Shown here in pieces: positions 47,487 through 58,079 of a stretch of DNA of 64,000 nt. The stretch's first letter is position 1, and each line of letters begins with the position of its first letter. This stretch comes from Aselliscus stoliczkanus (Eukaryota; Chordata; Mammalia; Chiroptera; Hipposideridae): contig CM066727.1 of NCBI GenBank assembly GCA_033961575.1, positions 150,769,434-150,833,433 of the forward strand, read 5' to 3'. The notes below the pieces were generated by a model that had not been told where the DNA came from, did no database searches, and worked only from the letters and a program-made list of their open reading frames with translations. The translations under genes were made by a program, and so were the position numbers.

Positions 47487-48425
47487 TTATTTACTGGAGA
47501 AAAACATAACCTTTTGGATAGTGTCCTTAAAGGCTTGCCTCACTTGCTGGTTCCTCAGGGTATATATAAATGGATTCATCATAGGGGCAACAGAGGTATT
47601 GAGAATAGCTACTCCTTTGATCAATGATGCCTTTTCTTTTGCGGAAGGGTTGGCATACATGAATATGCAGCTTCCATAAGAGATGGAAATGACAACCATG
47701 TGAGAGGAGCATGTAGAAAATGCCTTTTTCCTCTGACTGGCAGAGGGCAGTTTCAGAACAGTCCTAATGATGAACATGTAGGATAGAATTATTAATGCCA
47801 AAGTGAAAAGCAGAATCACTATTGCAGAGTAAAAACCAATCACTTCTAGGAGCCAGGTGTCCGAGCAGGATAATTGCAAGAGGGGAAAATAGTCACAAGC
47901 AAAGTGATCAATGATATTGGAGGCACAGTAATCTAACTGGAGAAAAAGAATAACTGGTGGGAAGATACTTAAGAATGCTGCTAGCCAAGCACAGAAGACA
48001 AGCAATATGCAGACTCTTTTGTTCATGATGGTAGTATAATGCAGGGGTTTGCAAATGGCTACATAGCGATCATAGGACATGGCAGTTAGAAGATAAAATT
48101 CAGTTACCCCCATGAAAATGAAGAAAAACAATTGAGCTGTACAATTATTGTATGAAATAGTTTTGTTTCTGGTGATAATTGTGCCCAGAAATCTAGGAAT
48201 ACAAACAGTTGTAAAGGATATTTCTAATACAGAGAAGTTCCTGAGGAAGAAATACATAGGGGTCTGTAGATGAGAGTCCACTAAGGTGAGAGTAATGATG
48301 GTCAAATTTCCAATAACGCTTAATATATATGTGATCGTTAAAAAGAGAAAAATCACAACCTGAAGCTCTGGGTCATCTGATAGTCCTAGAAGAATGAATT
48401 CTGTGGGTGCTGTGCGGTTTTTCAT
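47487..48425 (-). CDS. Olfactory receptor, OR6C-like (intact)
   Basis: A 312-residue odorant receptor GPCR. The N-glycosylation site is Asn3-Arg-Thr. Motifs: LQTPMYFFL at 53-61, [10 protein letters not shown] at 116-125, loop cysteines near 167, 177 and 187, KAFSTCSSH at 234-242, and [12 protein letters not shown] at 281-292. All OR landmarks are intact and the length is normal. The 3' half is very close to the frameshifted copy at 59047-59978: both share the TM6-TM7 string '[19 protein letters not shown]', so these two are recent duplicates or have undergone gene conversion. The acceptor TTTTCTGTTCTAG ends 23 bases before the ATG. Ortholog not assigned. Confidence 0.94.
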   Translation of the reverse strand: MKNRTAPTEFILLGLSDDPELQVVIFLFLTITYILSVIGNLTIITLTLVDSHLQTPMYFFLRNFSVLEISFTTVCIPRFLGTIITRNKTISYNNCTAQLFFFIFMGVTEFYLLTAMSYDRYVAICKPLHYTTIMNKRVCILLVFCAWLAAFLSIFPPVILFLQLDYCASNIIDHFACDYFPLLQLSCSDTWLLEVIGFYSAIVILLFTLALIILSYMFIIRTVLKLPSASQRKKAFSTCSSHMVVISISYGSCIFMYANPSAKEKASLIKGVAILNTSVAPMMNPFIYTLRNQQVRQAFKDTIQKVMFFSSK

Positions 48426-48447
48426 TGCTGATTCTTTTTCTTCCCTC

Positions 48448-48465
48448 CTAGAACAGAAAATATGT
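48448..48465 (-). promoter_or_regulatory. Candidate 3' splice acceptor of OR exon
   Basis: The minus-strand pyrimidine-rich ATATTTTCTGTTCTAG ends 23 bases upstream of the ATG at 48425, as in the other two intact genes. Confidence 0.55.
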
Positions 48466-50640
48466 TTCCCCTACAGAATATTAAAAACAAACAACAAAAG
48501 CCCACGATTGAGAATAGAGTATAAAATTTTAATATATCCATGATGATGAATAATCTGTAAAATTCAATATTGCCTTCAGCACCTCTCTCTAATTTCTATT
48601 TGACCTTACATTTAAGGAATGAATACTATCTGAAATTAAATATTGATCTCTTTTCTTTGAAAATACACAGGATGTGGATAAAAAATCTTGGTCTAACATT
48701 TAAACAGAAGCCATTTCTTCTAATATTTCTTTAAAATGAAGCTTCTAATTATTCTTTAAAATATTTACCTTCTTTTATAAAAATATGAAAATATTCTAAT
48801 TGATTATTTTCCTTTCCTTGGTATTATAAAAAACAGCCAAGATTGTGGGTAATCTAAGTGCATAGCTTGAAAGCTTACAGAGATTATTTTGGCCTACCTT
48901 TATAGTCTATGTTTGGCACACACAGTTTAGGAAACTTTTACAAAGTTAAACAACTAGCCAACATAATAACCGTCTCGCTTTAGAACACCTGTGTTTATTC
49001 ATAGGAATGTTTTGCTGGCATTCTCTAAAAAGGCCAGAAGAACAATAAGGTACTCTTATTATTAAAATAAGTAGTTATCTAGAGATAGATAGTTTAATTC
49101 ATACAATGCACAATTCATGTTTAGGTTTACAATATTGCTATAGCAAAGGAAAAAGTGATGGTCAAAAAAATTTCCTGGGAAGGAGATATTCTTTCTAATA
49201 GGGAATGTCTTTTATAATCTTATTTCTGTAAGAGAATACCATTAAACTTGGGGGGGGAAAAAACAAGAACAATCCCAGACTTATTCCTGGGTTCCTCTTT
49301 TAGTACTGTATTAATAGACTTCTTGATAGTAAACAGTTATTTAACTTTTAATATTGAAAGGGATGTAAATCTACAAACACTATTTTAAAACATTTGAATA
49401 AAACGGAACAATATATTGAAGAATAAGAAATTTACTTACTTCCTGGTTCTTCTTGATGATTTGGCTTCAAATTTAATCGTCTGATTTGCTTAAATATTTA
49501 CATAATTTCAGAGCTGGTAAATTGAGTCAGCAATTTATTTGATTTCTAGTGTACTATCAAAACAAGTGTGGTGATTTAACTTTTTCGTGGCTCTCAGGGA
49601 TCATAGTTCTTTTGTTGTTAGACTAGTAATATTTGACCCACAATATCCTTCATTCCTGGTACTGTAACATTTTTAGAACACGTTAGAATAATACAACTCT
49701 TTCCTGCTTTTCTTCTCTCATCCATGCTCTATTTATATAAACTCAGTTACACCTGTGTGGATTAGCCAAGTACTTTTATGTGCCCTTTTCATACAATGTG
49801 AAACATTTATTAAACATTTTCTTTGATTTATGCAAACATTTTAAAAGAATATTTTGTAATTCTATGATTATATATTTATAAAATCTAAGTAGTGTTTTCC
49901 TTAGGCATAAGAGATATTTTCCTGCAAATGCTGTTTTGAAAACTAGAAAATTCTCCTGTATGTATGTCATACAAATGGAACTGGACTTATTATATCTGTG
50001 GCTTTGTTTATGTCTCAGGGGAATTCATTAAGTAAAAGTGAAACATCATTAAAAGACAGGTGAATCATTTTTATAAATATTGATAAAGTAATAAAAAACA
50101 AAACGATTGAGTTAAATGAGGCAAATATATAAACGAGGTGTGATGCTGAGTGTGTGAATGTTTGATTTAGAATTTGATTCTTCTATGATTGTACAAGGAG
50201 TCCGCATTATTCTCCCAGAAATTCTGGACTTAACCTCAGGAGGGTTCATGTGCTTATATCGCTTGAAAATTGGCAAATAAGGAAGAGTTCTTTATTATAC
50301 CAGAATGAAATGGTAGAAAACACTGCTTTGGATTTCTGGTATGACTTAATTGTCTTCTGAAATGGACAACATATTAAAGTCTGATGAGGAGTTTTATCCC
50401 AGTATTGACACTTTCAATTCAGGGAAATCTTTCCCACGGTCCGTGACTAATATCATAGCAATATTTACTATAAGTTGATTTTATTACTTTTGACTACTTT
50501 CCATCACTCTATCATGTGCTTTCATTAAATCTTAACATTAAATTCTTTTGCCTATATTTGTGAATATGACATCTTCTCTTTGTTAGAATATTTATGAATC
50601 AAGAAAATAAATATTTGGAAATCAGGCACTGAATATTTTC
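48466..50640. other. Intergenic, nothing recognised
   Basis: About 2.2 kb upstream of the third OR gene. No gene or clear repeat. It should contain its promoter and 5' exons, which I cannot place. Confidence 0.5.
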
Positions 50641-50835
50641 TTTTTTTTTTTTTGCAATGAGAGATATAAATTTTATTACTAATAGAATATAATACTGGTA
50701 TACACATATGTGTGATATGAATTTTACATTTAGCAATTTATCCTTATTTTGCTCACAGTTATAATATGGACATAAGGCATGCGTACCTTTAATGCCAGGA
50801 GTGCAGATTATTTTTAGGATTTAAAGATCAGAGCA
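50641..50835 (-). pseudogene. Possible retrocopy of an mRNA 3' end
   Basis: On the minus strand an about 190-bp segment ends in AATAAAATTTATATCTCTCA, then TTGC, then a poly(A) tract of about 12 (T run at 50641-50653). The polyadenylation signal is about 20 bases before the tail, as in a cleaved mRNA. It is not L1 or SINE. The source gene is not recognised and target duplications are unclear. Confidence 0.5.
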
Positions 50836-50874
50836 TTTGAAAGTGGGAAAGAAGAAAGAAAAATAAGAAGGATG

Positions 50875-51240
50875 AACAACTAGTTTGTAAATATTTTGTG
50901 GGGTGTCAGATGGTCACATGTTTTGTTAGAGAGACCACTTCATGGATGGAGTAGAGGCTTGCTCACTGCACTGTATACCTGAAACTGGTGTTGTATAATA
51001 TTGTATACCAACTGTAATTGAATATATAGATAGTCATGGGATGTGGAGTATACTGTGGAAGGGAGTCCAAGGAATTGTAATATATATGTATGATATGGGG
51101 GGGAGGAGTGGAGTGGCAAGTTGGGGGAGGGGGGTTGTCACTTTGAGGGGTAAAAAGTATAACTATTGCACTGTGTTGTACACCTGAAACTAATTTTAAA
51201 AAATGTTTATTTCAGAATAAAAGAATTAAAAAGAAACCAT
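50875..51240 (+). mobile_element. L1 3' UTR
   Basis: Plus-strand 3' UTR ('GAGACCACTTCATGGATGGA', 'TAGTCATGGGATGTGGAGTA', 'ATAACTATTGCACTGTGTTG') with an A-rich tail. It matches the 3' UTR of the full-length L1 at 43990-44250 and the minus-strand copy at 44401. Confidence 0.87.
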
Positions 51241-51574
51241 ACACACACAAAAAAAAACCCAAATAACTAGTTAACACACATGACAATACACAGACATCTA
51301 GATGTGCTGAACTTAAAATAGATACACATTAAAATAGGCTTTAAAATATTTATTCAAAATGTTTCAGCAGAAAGAGTGAAACTGATTTTCTCCTTATTAA
51401 AACTCTATTCATTTCCCTTTATTTTTGTATTCAAATAGTGAATCTATTCATATTTTTTATCTTAAACTCTTTAACAACAATACATGTAGCAGTAATTTTT
51501 TTGAGATTTTATTGATTACCAGACATTGACTATACATTTAAATGATCTCATTTTTTCCCCAGACAACAAAAACT

Positions 51575-51665
51575 CTTTGAGATGAGTACTACTATTATTC
51601 AGATAAAGAGTTTGAAGCAGAAAGAAGTTAGTTAAGTATCTTGTCTTCATCACATGTGTATTTGT
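51575..51665 (+). repeat. MIR-like trace
   Basis: 'GTACTACTATTATTCAGATA' followed by 'AGTTAGTTAAGTATCTTGTC' resembles the MIR core. Low similarity. Confidence 0.45.
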
Positions 51666-51784
51666 GAGCAATGCAGTCTTTATTGATTTTCTTAGAGGAA
51701 AAAGGAGTTTCTATCTCACAAAGCATTGCATTTCATTTGAAAAATTCTTACAAATTTTTTTTCTTCATAATATCTTTTCTCTGT

Positions 51785-51995
51785 TCCTAGATGCTGGAGT
51801 CCCACCAACAATGCACAAGGGTTCCCTTTTCTCCAAATTCTTGTCAACACATGTTATTTGTTGACTGTTTGATAATAGTCATTTTGACTGGTATGAGGTG
51901 GTAATTTCATTGTGATTTTCACTTGCATTTCCCTGATGATTAGTGATGTTGGGTATCTTTTCATGTCTGTTGGCCATTTATGCAATTCTCAAAGG
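51785..51995 (-). mobile_element. L1 ORF2 fragment
   Basis: Minus-strand piece ('AGTCCCACCAACAATGCACA', 'CATTTCCCTGATGATTAGTG', 'TCTGTTGGCCATTTATGC'). Confidence 0.82.
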
Positions 51996-52050
51996 TTATT
52001 TTTAGCAAGAAATGCTACTTACAGCCCAAGATCTGAATGCCTGTGGACTC

Positions 52051-52265
52051 CTTGCTATTGGTTTAATATTCTTTGGAATTTTCATGGAACACAGAAAAGA
52101 AATCTATTTTAAAAAATAATAGTCTCACATTGACATTTCTTAATTACTCAATTCTACAACACACACAAAATAGTTTCTGAATTGTTATACTCCCATTATT
52201 ACAAGAAAAAAAAAACTACTAAATAAAGTTCAAAAATTTTTTCAGTGTCTATACTGATGGCCAAT
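52051..52265. repeat. Unassigned repeated segment, copy B
   Basis: 52051-52140 matches 11297-11391 closely in the same orientation. 52175-52265 matches 11763-11880 more loosely ('GAATTGTTATA', 'TTTTTTCAGTG'). Confidence 0.65.
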
Positions 52266-52391
52266 TTTCAAAATGCTATCTTGAAATATTGCACTGTCTG
52301 ATGCGAACTCATCCTAGAAAAAGTGCTACATACCTCATTGCTGAATATCACTAAGGTCAACTTCAAAGTATTCCCCTTGGGAAGCTATGTA

Positions 52392-52727
52392 CTAATGCCA
52401 GCACCTAGTCCACCTTTCAAAGCAATTTTGGAACTCTTTTTCTGGAATGGCCATCAGGGCTCTCGTATTACCCTTGATGTCCTGAATGTCATCAAAATGT
52501 CTTCCTTTCAATATTTCCTTTTTCTTTGGGTAAGGAAAGAAGTCATTGGGGGCCAGATCAGGTGAGTAGGGAGGGAGTTCCAATACAGTTATTTGTTTAT
52601 TGGCTATAAACTCTGTCACAGACGATGCGGTGTGAGTTGAAGCACTGTTGTGATGCAAGAGCCATGAATTGTTGGCCAAAAGTTCAGGTCGTCTAACTTT
52701 TTCATGCAGTCTTTTCAGCACTTCCAA
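52392..52727 (-). pseudogene. Mariner transposase C-terminal fragment
   Basis: A 111-codon open segment covers the second and third catalytic regions of the DD34D transposase fold. The second-Asp site is changed to Asn and the protein has no DNA-binding domain, so it cannot be an active transposase. Confidence 0.82.
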
Positions 52728-52809
52728 ATAGTAAACTTCTATAACTGTTTGTCCAGTTGGTACAAATTCATAACAAATAATCTCTCTGATATCAAAAAGA
52801 GGTTAACAA

Positions 52810-53992
52810 GACAGACTTCCGGTACAATGGTGGAATAGACAGACGCTGTGCTAACTACCTCCCAGGATCACACCAAAATTACAAACAAATTATATAGCAT
52901 TCAACCCTGGAGGTCCCCGGAACACTAGATGAACAGAACCACTAAACGAAGAACTTAAAAAGGAGGCCATGTCAGGTCTGGTAGGAGGGCTGCAGACGAG
53001 AGAGGGCGAGCCCCACGAGGGACACCCCAGTTGTGTGGGGAGGCTTCTCCGGTTTAGGGAGAGACCCTCTGGCCGCACACCAAGCTCATCAGCCCAGAGT
53101 TCCTTTGCCAGGAAGAGAAGTTCCAAGATAGCTGGCAGTAAATTAGTGAGGATTCTCTTTGCTCAGCTCAGTGAGGCAAAGAGCGGCTAGAGAATCAGTG
53201 AGGCCAGCACACGGGCTTGCTTGCCAATGAGCACGTACCCGGTTCCTGGTGGAGGGACTTGCTGGGTGAGCCAGACCCAGGAGGCTATGGGGACGGATTG
53301 AACTGAGCACCTTTGGTGCAAAGCCTGGAGGTTTTTGGACTATTGTTCCCCTGGTGTGGGTCCTGCACACGAGTGGTGTAAGGAGGGCGCCATTTTGTCA
53401 AGGTTGGACCCTCCCACAGGGGATCAGGTCCGGGACCTCATTGGTCTGGTGGAATTGGTGCGGAAGTGAGTGTGTGTGTGCGTGCGCGCACCTATGGCCT
53501 TGGATCCCCACCCTCTGCCCGGCTTGTGCTGCGTTGCCAGGGAGGCGCTGGGTGGGTGCCCTCCGGCTCCAACAGGCTGCTCACTGAGACCCGGGGGTGC
53601 CCGGGCTGCCTCGGGTTCCCACGCTCTGCATGGCTTGTGCTGCGTTGCCGGTGGAACACCTGGTGGGTATGCTCCGGCTCCAGCAGGCTGCTTGCTGAGA
53701 CGCGGGAGTGCGCGGGCCGCCTCGGGTCCCCGCTCTCCGCACTGCACTTGCAGAGTTGCCAGGCTGGTGATTGGTTGTCGGGCTGCTCGGCCTGATCTGC
53801 AAGTGGCTGATTGGGACAGGCTGAGACTGGGAGTTTTCCTGGGAGTGTTGGGCCATGAGCTGTGTGCCTGCGTGATCCAGCCAGGGCTCTCCTGGTGATC
53901 TATCTAATACATCAAAGCAATCCCAGAGCGACAGCCAGAATGGGGACACAAATAAACATGTCAAAGTAAAAGATCAGAAGAAACCTCTAGAA
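52810..53992 (+). promoter_or_regulatory. L1 5' UTR with tandem monomers
   Basis: About 1.2 kb of GC-rich sequence with many CpGs, unlike its surroundings. A unit of 110-111 bp starting CCCACCCTCTGC is repeated about 2.3 times (53507, 53618, 53728). It contains a (TG)n/(CG) patch at 53469-53490. The open frames in it are not genes. Confidence 0.78.
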
Positions 53993-54810
53993 ATGGAACT
54001 AAATGAAACAGAGGGATCCAACCTTTCAGAGACAGAGTTTAGAACACTGATGAGAAGAATGTTTAACAAACTTAGTGAGGACATAAGGAAGGATAGAGAA
54101 ATCATAAAAAACAACCAGTTAGAACTAAAGAATACAATAACTGAAATGAAGAACACACTTGAAGGAATCACCAGTAGAGTAGATGAAGCAGAGGAGCGGA
54201 TCAGCGATTTGGAAGACAAAATAACAGAAATCACCCAGTTGGTACAGCAAAAAGACTGAAGAATAAAAAACAATGAAAATAGTATAAGAGCCCTATGGGA
54301 CAAGATGAAGTGCAACCACCTTCGACTCATAGGAATACCAGAAGGAGTAGAGAAGAAGCAAGGGGTCAAGAATGTATTGAACAAATAATGACTGAAAACT
54401 TGCCTACCCTGGTGAAGGAAATCAACATACATGCCCAGGAAGTGCAGAGGGTTCCAAACAAGCTGAACCCAAACAGGTCCACACCAAGACACATCATAGT
54501 TAAAAAGGCAAAGGTTAAAGACAGAGACAGAATCCTAAAAGCAGCAAGAGAAAGACAGTAGGTTACATACAAAGGAACTCCTGTTAGACTAACAGCTGAC
54601 TTGTCTACAGAAACTCTGCAGGCCAGAAGGCAGTGGCAGGAGATATTCAAAGTGACACAAAATAAAGGCCTACAACCAAGATTGCTCTACCCAGCACGGC
54701 TATCACTTAAAATTGAAGGAGAAATAAAGAGCTTCTCAGAAAAGAATAAGCTTAAGGAATTCATTACCACCAAGCCAGCATTGCAAGAAATGTTCAAAGG
54801 GCTTTTTTAA
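53993..54810 (+). pseudogene. L1 ORF1 (frameshift plus stop)
   Basis: Coiled-coil part at 53993-54259 ('SETEFRTLMRRMFNKLSEDI'), RRM part from 54295 ('TPRHIIVKKAKVKDRDRILK') and C-terminal part to 54810. One frameshift between 54259 and 54295 and an in-frame TAG at 54559-54561 (CAA in the other L1) inactivate it. About 75-80% like the ORF1 at 38922 by eye. Confidence 0.88.
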
Positions 54811-55225
54811 ACAAAAGAAAGGGGTAAACAAGCTAACCCAGAGAGATTAGGAATACAAATAACAAAATGGCAATACATATGCACCTATCAATAATCATTT
54901 TAAATGTGAATGGGCTAAATGCTGCAATCAAAAGACAGAGAGTGGCTGAGTGGATAAGAAAATAGGACACATGTATATGCTGTTTACAGATGGAATAAGA
55001 TATTTCATGAAAATGGAAATGAGAAAGAAAAAAAAACAATTGTAGAAAAAAAAAAAGCTGGAGTACCAATATTTATTTTGGACAAAATAGACTTTAAAAT
55101 GACTACAATAAAAGACAAAGAAGGGCACTAGAACCCTAGTAAACATCTATGCACCAAAAAAAAAAAAAAAAGAGGTTAACAAAATCATTGCAACAAGTTC
55201 GTGCATTTAATTATCAGACCTCGTA

Positions 55226-56034
55226 TCAAATCTTTGATTTTCCCCCCTATGTGGTTATCAATTTGTTTTAGAATTATGTTCCCTTGTGTGTATTCACTTT
55301 TAGGGTTTTCTTTTCCCCATTCTTGGTCATTTAATTTTGTCTTTGAAATATGTGAAACAATAAGAATATTTCAAAAGTTAAAACTATTCAAATAAGTATA
55401 CTCAGAAATATATAACTTATATTTTTTACTACATGATCTTTCTCTTGATGTGTGAGTGCATGTTTTACTTACAGAAGCTTTATGTTATACTTTGATATCT
55501 CTATGGTTAGTAAATAATCTCCTCATGTGCTTGTTTCCCAAGGTTTCCTAACTATTACTAAATAAACGCTTGCTTTTCCATATGAAATGTAGTATAGATT
55601 TTAGTGCTCTTCCACTTGGGCCAAATGACCAAGAAATTCTAATGCTATTTGAAGTATTAGTGACAAATAGGGATGCTATATGGCATTTCTGTTTTGCCAC
55701 AGGTTGAGATTCATAGCACAGACTATGATTCTGGAACAACCTATTGCAGATTACAATCCTCTTTTGTACAACACTTTCTGGTGTGTTGTTGGGACCTAGT
55801 AGAGATGAAAGGCCAAACAAAAAGACATCAATTGACCATTATATTTGAGCTTCCCATAATGAATGGAGTGTTATTGGGCCCTCTATAATATTGGTCATTC
55901 CCAGCAGCAATCTATCATCAAAGGAATATAGTACTTAGGATATCAGACTTGAGCAGGTCCAAAAGGTACAAGTAAGGTTAATGAACAGATGGCTCTGACA
56001 CCTTTGAAACAGACTTCTGCTGCATTACATCTTA
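55226..56034. other. Unassigned, possibly old retroelement
   Basis: About 0.8 kb between the mariner end and the repeated segment. I see no gene. Parts look like degraded repetitive sequence but I cannot name the family. Confidence 0.35.
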
Positions 56035-56335
56035 GTGGGAGCACTTAATAATTAGTTGATGAAGAAATAAAAATATGTACCTTTACAGATGTTCTGTACA
56101 ATATTCTAGCATCCACTCAAGAGTGAATGACTGACAGATAAAAGATATGCCATGTGAACAATTCATTAAAAAAAAAAATAACTTTGTCATTATCAGTCAA
56201 TGTTGACATTACTGGAAAAAAGTGTACTTCAGATAGAGAGGACTTAGTGGTTTTTAATAATGATAAAAAATTTACATTCACCTAGAAGATATAACAATTC
56301 CAAACGTGTCTGCATAAAAACATAGTGTTAATATT
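56035..56335. repeat. Unassigned repeated segment, copy C (inverted)
   Basis: Reverse complement of 11705-12030 over about 300 bases (see that entry). It ends where L1M sequence begins at 56336. Confidence 0.75.
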
Positions 56336-56600
56336 TGTAAAAATCAGCATAACTACAAAGAGAAAGAAACAACTCTATAGTTGTATAAGGAGATTTAAAT
56401 GTCTCAGTAATGAGACAAATACTAAAAGTACAGAAGATATAAATCATGTAATTAATGAACTTGACCTAGTTGACTTAGAACATTGCACCCAACTATCATT
56501 ACATATAATTTTGAAATGTACAAGAAATGTTTACAAAACTGACCATATTCTAGACCACAAAGTGAAATTCAACTAATTTAGAAGGTATTTTAAAGAAAGT
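56336..56600 (+). mobile_element. Old L1 ORF2 endonuclease fragment
   Basis: 'CTCAGTAATGAGACAAATAC', 'GAACTTGACCTAGTTGACTT' and 'CTGACCATATTCTAGACCAC' match the ORF2 endonuclease region order also seen at 40270-40500. Heavily decayed. Confidence 0.72.
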
Positions 56601-56767
56601 ATGCTTATGATACTATAAATGGATTTTTTTTGAAAATTTTATGTTTCACAGGACCCATTTACGCTAGATTAACAGATTAAGGCCAATACAGCTCAGTGGA
56701 TCCTCCCTCAGGAGGAAAAAAGAAGAGTGGAACATGTGTCCAATGTTTGGGCTTTTCAGGGGCTGCC

Positions 56768-57947
56768 TGAGGATTCGTGCCTGTCTAGCCCCTCTTGGAG
56801 CTTTTACCAGACCTGACATACCTGAGATGCCTAGAAGCTGCTTGGGGGGGTCCAGCCTATGCGGAGTCCAGGGATTCCCTCGGGTGGGACAGAGTCGGTG
56901 AGGAAAAAGAAGAGAGTGGAGACACTAGAAAGAGTTTCGCAGGAGTGTCTCAATTTATTGTTACAGCATGTCTGCCTTTTATAGGGACTCTTGACCATTA
57001 CCTCAATTACAAGTGATGTTTCACATGAGTTTGATGTTTTTTTCTTTCTCAGGGCTTTCACAGTCTTTACTTCCTTGTAATTGTTCCCTCTGGGGTAAAC
57101 TGTGACCTATTCTACATTTAAGGATTATCTTATCTTTTAATATGATGTTCTCCTTTTGACCCAAACTCAATTTCTACTTATCACCTAAAAAATGGTTACC
57201 ATGACTACCTTGACTATCTAGTAACTATCCCAAATTCCAGCAGCTAATACACAATCGTAAGACTCACAGGCATATACTTGAGTTATTACCGAATGACTAG
57301 GAGTGGCTGAGTCTAAAGTCTATTCCTTAATAAACACAATACCTAGTAATCAAAGGAATCTCACATCTCTCTTATCCTACGGAGGTAGCATCTGTTTCTC
57401 AGTCAAAGCTTCAGTATCCGTTGCTGCAACAAGGCACTAGGCAAAGAATTCAAACAAGGCTGTTGATTAACATAGCTCATGGTCAGTAAGTGTCTCTTAT
57501 CAGAACTTTCATGGCCTGGAGACCTTTGGCCTCTAAGGAGACTTTTCACTGATTATCTTAGGCTAGTGAGCTCAGAGCTGATGTTATCATCAGTTTCTCA
57601 CAGGCAGGCTTTTTTGGCCTAAGTTGCCAGAGGTCTGTGCCTCAGTTTCCAAGGGACTTGAGTCCCCAATATCTCAGTTCAGGGGTCGCCTCAGGCTGTA
57701 GCCTGTTTTAGGGAGTTTCCTTTTTAGGAAATCTTGCCCCGTCATTGGCTTACACAGCCAGCTATTATCAGGGAACCACAGGAACTTGTCACAAATGCAG
57801 TGAGTGTATTGTCTCCTATAGGAGGAAAGGCACATGGGTTCATAAAGGCAGGAGATATTACATGACCAACCATAAAGCAGGACCCCAAACATGCTGAGCA
57901 GGACAACGTGACCTTGTCAGACACTGAGAGGCTGTCAGCTCCCAACA
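56768..57947 (-). mobile_element. LTR, ERV1/gammaretrovirus-like, about 1.18 kb
   Basis: Minus-strand LTR. Its 5' end at 57947 (TGTTGGGAGCTGACAG) and its first about 700 bases align with the solo LTR at 13854, while the 3' part is different. A TATA box (TATAAAA, 56977-56983) and AATAAA (56954-56959) are present on the minus strand. The far boundary at 56768 is less sure; a possible 6-bp duplication GCTGCC/GCTGCT flanks it (one mismatch). No internal retroviral genes are attached. Confidence 0.75.
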
Positions 57948-58079
57948 GCTGCTGAGAACAAAAAAGAGTGGGTGGTATGCTATTGCTTCCAGGACCTGAG
58001 TTATAGCAGACAGAAAGAGAGAGAGAGAGCAAGATTAGAAGCTTCATCTTTAAAAAATAGGCAAGATCTTTTCATTAGA

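Larger units (their letters stand above)
52810..55166 (+). mobile_element. L1 with 5' UTR and ORF1 but almost no ORF2
   Basis: Starts GACAGACTTCCGGTACAATG and ends in a poly(A) run (55156-55166 plus tail overlap). A perfect 16-bp target duplication AAAAAGAGGTTAACAA (52794-52809 and 55167-55182) lies in the mariner. It has the whole 5' UTR and ORF1 and only the first about 280 bases of ORF2 (from about 54874), with two small internal deletions compared with 39846-40175. An AATAAA at 55107-55112, absent in the other L1, sits 43 bases before the tail, suggesting premature polyadenylation. Confidence 0.9.
52291..55225 (-). mobile_element. Mariner-type element split by an L1
   Basis: Minus-strand mariner. 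Its 5' terminus at about 55225 reads TACGAGGTCTGATAATTAAA and the opposite end at about 52291 reads as a decayed inverted copy (GAGTTCG...TCAGACAGTGC). A transposase C-terminal part is open at 52392-52727, with the words LLHHNSASTHTASSVTEF and PPYSPDLAPNDFFPYPKKK: here the usual catalytic 'HHDNA' is HHNSA (Asp lost), while the last acidic residue (PND) remains. The N-terminal DNA-binding domain is absent, so it is an internally deleted copy. It is not the Hsmar1-like family seen at 12575. A 2.36-kb L1 was inserted at 52810. Confidence 0.83.

Noticed and set aside
53424..53964. Several GC-rich open frames of 107-142 codons
   Set aside because: They sit in the L1 5' UTR monomers; several overlapping frames are open on both strands because of GC richness, not coding.
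53974..54492. 172-codon minus-strand open frame
   Set aside because: Antisense shadow of L1 ORF1.
55226..56034. Endogenous retrovirus internal region
   Set aside because: Some translated words look retroelement-like, but no motif is clear enough to assign a family or gene.
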